From: Verrucomicrobia bacterium 12-59-8
Lineage (GTDB): Bacteria > Verrucomicrobiota > Verrucomicrobiae > Verrucomicrobiales > Verrucomicrobiaceae
Direction: 5' to 3'
Assembly (NCBI GenBank): GCA_002279765.1
Contig: NCCR01000134.1
Span: forward strand, 1-10,957
Length of the DNA stretch: 10,957 bases
The position numbers were made by a program, and so were the translations under genes. How positions within the stretch are numbered: position 1 is the stretch's first letter; each line of letters opens with the position of its first letter. Positions 6,184 through 10,957 of the stretch are shown piece by piece. Below the pieces are notes generated by a model. The model was not told where the DNA came from, made no database searches, and saw only the letters and a program-made list of their open reading frames with translations.

Positions 6184-7425
6184 ATGCCCCCTCCCCCGCG
6201 TTATCCCCGCCGTGAATCCCCCGCTGCGCCGCCCCCTGGCAGCGAGTCCTGGCTGCGGCCCTGGGCGCAGATGAAGTACTTCTCGTTTCACCCTGCGGTG
6301 TATCCGAACATGCTCCGCGCCGTGTCCCCGGACGCCAAAGCGGGCGAACTGGTGAACGTCTATGACAAAGAGGGGCAGCTTTTTGGCAGCGGCTTTTTCA
6401 ATCCCAACGCCAAGGTGCCACTGCGGGTGCTCCAGCACGGCGAGGACGTGCTCACGGAAGACGCGCTGGACGCCCGGCTGGATGCCGCGCTGGATCTGCG
6501 CCTGAAGACACTCCGACTCAATGAAACCACCGACGCCTGGCGCGTCGTGTCTTCAGACGGGGACGGCCTCAGCGGCCTGACAGTGGATCGCTATGCCGAT
6601 GTGCTGTCCATCGAAGTCACCACGCTCGGCGTGTGGCGTCGGCTGAGCCGCTGGCTGCCCAAGCTGCACGCTGCGCTCGGCACCAAGCAGCACCTCATTG
6701 AAGTCGATCCCGACATCGCCCGCATCGAAGGCATGCGCCGCGCGGATGTGCCGGAAGCGGATGATCCAGCCCCACGCGGAGTACGCATTCGCGAGAATGG
6801 CGTGCGCTACCAGGTCGGATTCGAGGACGGCCACAAGACGGGCTTCTTCTGCGATCAGCGAGACAACCGGCTGAAATTTGGCCATCTGGCCCGTGGGCGG
6901 CGTGTGCTGGACCTGTGCAGCTACACAGGCGGTTTTGCGCTTAGCGCCCGCGTTCTAGGAGGTTGTGAGGACGTGACCGCAGTCGATCTCGATGAAAAAG
7001 CCATCGCGCAGGCGAAAAAGAACGCGGATTTGAACCAGGTCCGCATCGACTGGGTGCATGCGGACACCTTCACCTGGGGCCGCCAGATGCAGCAAAACGG
7101 AGCGCTCTGGGACGCCGTGGTGCTCGATCCACCGAAACTCGTCTTCTCCCGCGATCCCGAGGAAGGCCAGCTTGGCCGCAACAAGTACTACGACATGAAC
7201 GCCGTGGCCCTCGGCCTGCTGAAGCGCGGCGGCCTGTTCGTCACCTGCTCCTGCTCGGGCCTGCTGGATGTCGCTGAATTTGAAGACATTGTCATGCGTG
7301 CCGCGCACCGGAACAAACGCCGCCTGCAGATCCTCGACCGTACGGGAGCCGGAGCGGACCACCCCGTCATGTCGAACTGCCCAGAGAGCCGTTATCTGAA
7401 GGTGCTGTGGTGCCTTGCGTGGTGA
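6184..7425 (+). CDS. Class I SAM-dependent rRNA (cytosine-C5) methyltransferase, RlmI/YccW-like
   Basis: Family layout is visible. A PUA-type RNA-binding domain lies at about 30-90 (MKYFSFHPAVYP, then VNVYDKEGQLFGSGFFNP, then LRVL). A middle domain contains DGDGLSGLTVDRYADVL (125-140). A Rossmann methyltransferase domain follows, with GHKTGFFCDQRDNR (216-229), SAM-binding VLDLCSYTGGFAL (241-253), acidic Asp268, DPPK (315-318) and TCSCSGL (354-360). These match RlmI and its relatives, which methylate a cytosine of 23S rRNA at carbon 5. The exact target here is not shown. Length is 413 residues (E. coli RlmI about 396). The first 22 residues are proline- and arginine-rich, and the ATG at 6271 (residue 30) is a possible shorter start. 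The upstream TTG at 6130 lies in the repeat and is rejected. Confidence 0.88.
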   Translation: MPPPPRYPRRESPAAPPPGSESWLRPWAQMKYFSFHPAVYPNMLRAVSPDAKAGELVNVYDKEGQLFGSGFFNPNAKVPLRVLQHGEDVLTEDALDARLDAALDLRLKTLRLNETTDAWRVVSSDGDGLSGLTVDRYADVLSIEVTTLGVWRRLSRWLPKLHAALGTKQHLIEVDPDIARIEGMRRADVPEADDPAPRGVRIRENGVRYQVGFEDGHKTGFFCDQRDNRLKFGHLARGRRVLDLCSYTGGFALSARVLGGCEDVTAVDLDEKAIAQAKKNADLNQVRIDWVHADTFTWGRQMQQNGALWDAVVLDPPKLVFSRDPEEGQLGRNKYYDMNAVALGLLKRGGLFVTCSCSGLLDVAEFEDIVMRAAHRNKRRLQILDRTGAGADHPVMSNCPESRYLKVLWCLAW

Positions 7426-7499
7426 CGTTGCAAACAGGGGCATGAATCGTTACAGGTTTCCTTTGCTACCTTATTCTGACTGTTTACTCTGAGCGTCCC

Positions 7500-9341
7500 A
7501 TGAATCCAGAGGTGCAAAACATTGTGGCCGCAGGCAAACTCCCTGCAGCTGACGGCGAAAAACTTTCCAAACTCGAACCCGGAACTTTTTGTCTCCACAA
7601 AAGCTGGGGCGTCGGCAAGATCGCCGAATGGGACCTGCTGGGCGACCGCGTGCTGATCGATTTCGAAGGCAAACCTGGACATCCGCTCAAGCTCACCTTT
7701 GCCATCAGTTCGCTGGAAATCATTTCACCGGAACATATTCTCGCCCGTCGTCTGGCTGATCTCGATGCTCTCAAGGAACTGGCCGCCAGCAATGCCCCAG
7801 CACTGGTGGAACTCGCCCTGAAGAGCAGCGGCAACACCCTGCACCTGGACGATCTCGAAAAACTGCTCAAGGGCCGCATCATTTCCGACGCCGACTACAA
7901 GAAGTGGTGGGAAGCTGCCAAGCGCGCGCTCAAAACGCACCGTCACGTGGTTGTTCCCGCCAAACGTTCCGAAAAGCTGGTGCTGCGGGATCAGGCAGAG
8001 AACGCCGGCACCCAGATGGTGAAGTCCTTCCTCGCTGCACGTGACTTGAAGACCAAGCTCGCCACGCTGGCCAGCATCCAAAAGGACATCGATCTCTTCA
8101 GTGATCCGAAGGTGGAACTGATCCCTGTCTTTCAGGACATCTCCGATTCCGCACGCAAAAGCGTGAAACTCAACCTCAAGGAGTGCCTGCAGCTCCTGCT
8201 CGCACGGGACGAACTTCTCGAAAGCCTCACTGCCGCCGCGCCGATGGGTTCCATGAAGATTTCCGATCTCATCACTGAGACGAAGGAAGTGCTCGCGGAC
8301 TCGATCAAAGGCCTTTCCGCCAGTCTGCTTGGGCGTATCTACCGTGCCTTCCCCGAAGCTTTCCCCAATCGTGGCTGGGTTCCTGAAATCCTCCACCACC
8401 TCACCAAAACAGGTGGTCGCGCCGTGGCTGAGATCGCCACGGTGCTGGATGCCAACGACGAACTCGACGTGCTGGCCGACGCCTTGAAAAAATCCCTGCG
8501 CAACCGCATGCTCTCCGCTGATCTGCTGATCTGGATGGCCCGCGAGCGCAAAGGCCTGGCGGAATCCGTCTTCGACATCGACCTCGGCCATGCCATCCTC
8601 GGCGTCATTGAAAGTGACCACATGGAAGGCGGGCCCAAACGCACCGGCCGCTTGCAGGATCTGCTCTCAGATGACAAGACGCTGCTCGGCGAAATGGTGG
8701 CCGAAGCCGAGGACGAAGATGTGCGCCTGCTGGCCAAGCGCCTGATCAACGGCTCCCTCTTTGACGAACTGACCCGCCGCTCCCTCATGGCCCGCATCAT
8801 CAAGGTGCGCCCAGAGATGGAAGCCATGATGGACGAAAATGCCGGGGCTCACAAAGATGACTCCCTCATCGTTTCCTGGGAAAGCCTGGAAAAGAAGAAG
8901 CAGGAACTGGAAGACCTCGTCAACGTCAAGATCCCGGACAACAAGAAGGAGATTCAGATCGCCCGCGATGAGGGTGACTTGCGCGAAAACGGCGGCTACA
9001 AGGCCGCCCGCGACCAGCAGTCCGTCCTTCTGCGCATGCAGGGCAAACTTGAGCGCGAACTGCGCAACGCACGCGGTACAGACTTCGCGAACGTGCCTTC
9101 GGACAAAGTCGGCATCGGCACCGTCGTCGCGGTCGAAGATGTTCCTTCCGGAGAAAAGGAAACCTTCACCATCTTGGGGGCCTGGGATGGCGATCTGGAC
9201 AAGAACATCATCAGCTACCTGTCGGAATCTGCCAAAGCCTTGATCGGCAAGGCGGTTGGCGAAGAACTGGACCTTCCGACCGACAGCCACGGCGTCAACC
9301 GCAGGGTCAAAGTCACCGCGATCCACGCCTTTAAGGCGTAA
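7500..9341 (+). CDS. greA: GreA-type transcription elongation factor with very long N-terminal extension
   Basis: Residues about 455-613 form a complete GreA. A coiled-coil hairpin has the tip motif ARDEGDLRENGGYKAA (488-503), where Asp493 and Glu496 match the acidic pair that stimulates RNA polymerase to cleave backtracked RNA. The FKBP-like C-terminal domain follows (VGIGTVVAVEDV through VKVTAIHAFKA). E. coli GreA is only 158 residues; the 455 extra residues precede it. They begin with a small beta-barrel-like segment (about 27-75: PGTFCLHKSWGVGKIAEWD, then VLIDFEG) and continue with helical repeats rich in Leu, Glu and Lys. Chlamydia has a GreA of about 700 residues built the same way, so this is probably a PVC-group form. 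The 74-bp gap from the preceding gene has no clear promoter or Shine-Dalgarno site. A strong terminator follows the TAA. Confidence 0.92.
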   Translation: MNPEVQNIVAAGKLPAADGEKLSKLEPGTFCLHKSWGVGKIAEWDLLGDRVLIDFEGKPGHPLKLTFAISSLEIISPEHILARRLADLDALKELAASNAPALVELALKSSGNTLHLDDLEKLLKGRIISDADYKKWWEAAKRALKTHRHVVVPAKRSEKLVLRDQAENAGTQMVKSFLAARDLKTKLATLASIQKDIDLFSDPKVELIPVFQDISDSARKSVKLNLKECLQLLLARDELLESLTAAAPMGSMKISDLITETKEVLADSIKGLSASLLGRIYRAFPEAFPNRGWVPEILHHLTKTGGRAVAEIATVLDANDELDVLADALKKSLRNRMLSADLLIWMARERKGLAESVFDIDLGHAILGVIESDHMEGGPKRTGRLQDLLSDDKTLLGEMVAEAEDEDVRLLAKRLINGSLFDELTRRSLMARIIKVRPEMEAMMDENAGAHKDDSLIVSWESLEKKKQELEDLVNVKIPDNKKEIQIARDEGDLRENGGYKAARDQQSVLLRMQGKLERELRNARGTDFANVPSDKVGIGTVVAVEDVPSGEKETFTILGAWDGDLDKNIISYLSESAKALIGKAVGEELDLPTDSHGVNRRVKVTAIHAFKA

Positions 9342-9362
9342 TCGCAGACATCCAGACCAAAG

Positions 9363-9390
9363 AATCTCCGCTAACAACGGAGATTTTTTT
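9363..9390 (+). terminator. Rho-independent terminator after greA
   Basis: AATCTCCG (9363-9370) and CGGAGATT (9378-9385) form a perfect 8-bp stem with a 7-nt loop (CTAACAA). An unbroken T-run extends to 9390, starting 22 bp after the greA stop. It is a textbook plus-strand intrinsic terminator, so the next gene at 9512 probably has its own promoter. Confidence 0.93.
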
Positions 9391-9511
9391 CGCGTCTGTA
9401 GATTCAGTATGAATTTCGTGATACCTTTACGCGTACCTTCCATGCCCCAGTCGAGGCGATCTTCCCGCTGGAATATGTGAGTAGCCTCTGCTCAATGCAC
9501 ACCTCAACCCA

Positions 9512-10864
9512 ATGCCTCTAGCCCTTCTCCCTCTTTTGAATTCAAGAAGCCTTGGAGAGGACATCTTAATCGCTCACAAAGTCAGGGTTTCATTGCTGCT
9601 GACCACGTTTGTCTCTGTCTTGCTGGCACCGGCGGCTGGCTGGGGTCAGAGCAGTCTTCCGGAGAATTTCAGCGTCATCCTCAGTGCTTCCGCGAACCGC
9701 CAGGAAGGACAATCCTCCACGCCAGCCCCCAGTCCCTCCGTCTTTGAAGCCCAGCCCGGCCCCTGGGGAAGATTGCAGTGCGCCTATGTTTATCTGGAGG
9801 CTCCCGCCAGTCTTATCGAGGAGTTCCCCCTGCCCAGTCCGATTCCGCGCTGGACTTTCCCCATCACCGAGATCTCCAGCCTGCCAGCCCTCTTTGCCAA
9901 AGCAGGTCTGTCAAAGTCATTCGTTGACGCCATCCTCGCCCCGAATCATCTGATCAAAGAGGGGCCGTTTGTGCATCTGCTGCCGCCGCTGAACGAACTG
10001 GAAAGCCTGACGCCTGAAATGCGGGCGGTGGTTTACTCCGAGCTGGCGAAGTACCCGGAAAACGAATATCATGCCGATCCGGTTCTCATCATCGGTACCA
10101 CGATTGATGAATGGTACAAAGGCAGCAAGCTGCGGACGGAGATCATCAACAAAATCAAGCAGCTCAGCTACACACGCGGTGAGGCCGTCGCTTTCAGCGA
10201 CATTCCGGTGCTGCTGAATTATGCCCAGTCGGATTCCGAGGCACGGGCCATCTTCAAGGCCTGCACCCGCACCCGCAACCTGATGATTCGCCTCAAGCTC
10301 GACAAAAAATCCAACGCGGAGGAAATCATTAAATACTGGAGTTTTGGGACAGGCCTCCGCCGCAAGGACTTGGAACCCCTCGTTCGTTCCGTCATTGAAC
10401 TCGATGGTGTGGATGATCTTGGCATCTCACACATTCTGCCTGCACTCGCGCGCAAGCTGCTCTACACCTATCCCGGACTGGACATGGCCAAGCACGGCGT
10501 CATGCCGGACTGCCACTGGACTTCGCTCAATTTTTTCAACTACGAGCCCCATGAGTACCTGCTGGACGCCCGGCTGGCCACCAGCCAGGTGCTGGAGCAG
10601 TTCACCCCGGTGGAGCCCCCCTATCAGTTTGCCGACGTCCTCTTCTTTCTCGACAACACCACCGGCGACGCCTTTCATTCCTGCGTACACTTGGCGGACA
10701 ACATCGTCTTCACCAAGAACGGACGAAACATCCTTTCCCCCTGGGTGATCATGCGGCTGGAGGATGTCAAAAAAATCTACCTCTACAAAGGCAACGGGCG
10801 TGTACAGGGATTTCGCCGCAAGGACATCGCCGCTGAAAAGAAGGCCGCGCAAGATTCCCCCTGA
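9512..10864 (+). CDS. Secreted protein of unknown function with NlpC/P60-like C-terminal domain
   Basis: The frame is 450 residues. A signal peptide is clear at about 22-46: basic KVR, a hydrophobic stretch (SLLLTTFVSVLLAP), then AAGWGQSS with probable cleavage near 45. This implies export. Residues 50-320 match no family I recognise. The C-terminal part resembles the NlpC/P60 cysteine-hydrolase fold: DCHWTSLNFF (333-342, Cys334) where those enzymes have DCSGLV; YQFADVLFFL (371-380) where they have the GDLVFF strand; and FHSCVHLADN (388-397, His389) aligning with HVGIYLGDN, followed by FTKNG. A cell-wall peptidase or amidase role is inferred, not proven. The start is uncertain: residues 1-20 precede the signal peptide and span a palindrome (TTGAATTCAA, 9536-9545) and a GGAGAGG (9554-9560) that looks like a ribosome-binding site for a start near 9569-9593. 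Confidence 0.75.
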   Translation: MPLALLPLLNSRSLGEDILIAHKVRVSLLLTTFVSVLLAPAAGWGQSSLPENFSVILSASANRQEGQSSTPAPSPSVFEAQPGPWGRLQCAYVYLEAPASLIEEFPLPSPIPRWTFPITEISSLPALFAKAGLSKSFVDAILAPNHLIKEGPFVHLLPPLNELESLTPEMRAVVYSELAKYPENEYHADPVLIIGTTIDEWYKGSKLRTEIINKIKQLSYTRGEAVAFSDIPVLLNYAQSDSEARAIFKACTRTRNLMIRLKLDKKSNAEEIIKYWSFGTGLRRKDLEPLVRSVIELDGVDDLGISHILPALARKLLYTYPGLDMAKHGVMPDCHWTSLNFFNYEPHEYLLDARLATSQVLEQFTPVEPPYQFADVLFFLDNTTGDAFHSCVHLADNIVFTKNGRNILSPWVIMRLEDVKKIYLYKGNGRVQGFRRKDIAAEKKAAQDSP

Positions 10865-10930
10865 GGCCGTTGGTTTTAGCAGGCTGCTGCAATGAGTCCC
10901 TTCTGGCAGGCGTTAACAACGTCCACCACC

Positions 10931-10957
10931 ATGTCCTCCCGCCGCCATTTTCTCCAC
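10931..10957 (+). CDS. Start of a probable Tat-exported protein (cut by window edge)
   Basis: Only nine codons are visible: MSSRRHFLH. The SRRHFL core matches the twin-arginine export motif (S-R-R-x-F-L), which in PVC bacteria often begins exported oxidoreductases or DUF1501/DUF1552 proteins. An in-frame ATG at 10892 would add 13 residues, but the Tat motif is normally close to the start, so 10931 is preferred. The 66-bp gap after the preceding gene shows no clear terminator. The protein family cannot be told from so little. Confidence 0.5.

Noticed and set aside
7725..8621. Minus-strand frame of 298 codons opposite greA
   Set aside because: It mirrors the greA codons and has no recognisable domain. 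The plus frame has clear GreA homology.
1..10957. tRNA genes, rRNA genes and CRISPR arrays
   Set aside because: No tRNA-like cloverleaf with a GTTCRANNC-type TpsiC arm, no rRNA segments and no regularly spaced repeat-spacer pattern were recognised by reading.

Overview
The window reads as chromosomal DNA from a GC-rich bacterium of the Verrucomicrobia (PVC superphylum), perhaps a relative of Prosthecobacter or Verrucomicrobium. This is inferred from three things: a greatly enlarged GreA protein of the kind known from Chlamydia, a Gfo/Idh/MocA oxidoreductase of the 'TVP' subtype, and short heptad repeats between genes. Clear Shine-Dalgarno sites are scarce. No rRNA, tRNA or CRISPR array was seen.

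Layout: the 5' end of a Gfo/Idh/MocA oxidoreductase gene (minus, 1-565, cut by the window edge) diverges from queA (plus, 703-1683), the tRNA queuosine ribosyltransferase-isomerase. Next comes a compact two-gene type II restriction-modification island (minus): an Eco29kI-family GIY-YIG endonuclease (3018-3668) and a C5-cytosine methyltransferase (1786-3021), overlapping by ATGA. The following gene, also minus, is a fused PlsC-like/acyl-CoA or acyl-ACP synthetase (3842-6028). Diverging from it are an RlmI-type PUA/SAM methyltransferase (6184-7425) and a 613-residue GreA-type elongation factor (7500-9341) with a strong terminator (9363-9390). Last are a secreted unknown protein with an NlpC/P60-like C-terminus (9512-10864) and the first codons of a probable Tat-exported protein (from 10931).

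The most notable structure is the restriction-modification island. It is bounded by an exact 16-bp direct repeat, CATGCTGATTGTGTGA. The left copy (1668-1683) is the last four codons and stop codon of queA. The right copy (3777-3792) lies next to what looks like the native queA-downstream sequence, including a hairpin that would once have lain between queA and the convergent synthetase gene. The island is visibly poorer in GC than its neighbours and carries no integrase or transposase. It therefore looks like a minimal restriction-modification cassette inserted at the queA stop codon with a target duplication that leaves queA intact. The endonuclease keeps all six residues I recall as the Eco29kI active site, at the same numbering, so the predicted target is CCGCGG. 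A manual scan found no CCGCGG in the whole window, although CCGCGC, CCGCGA and CCGCGT are common.

The remaining genes are housekeeping or envelope functions (tRNA and rRNA modification, transcription elongation, lipid activation) with no evident functional link to the island.
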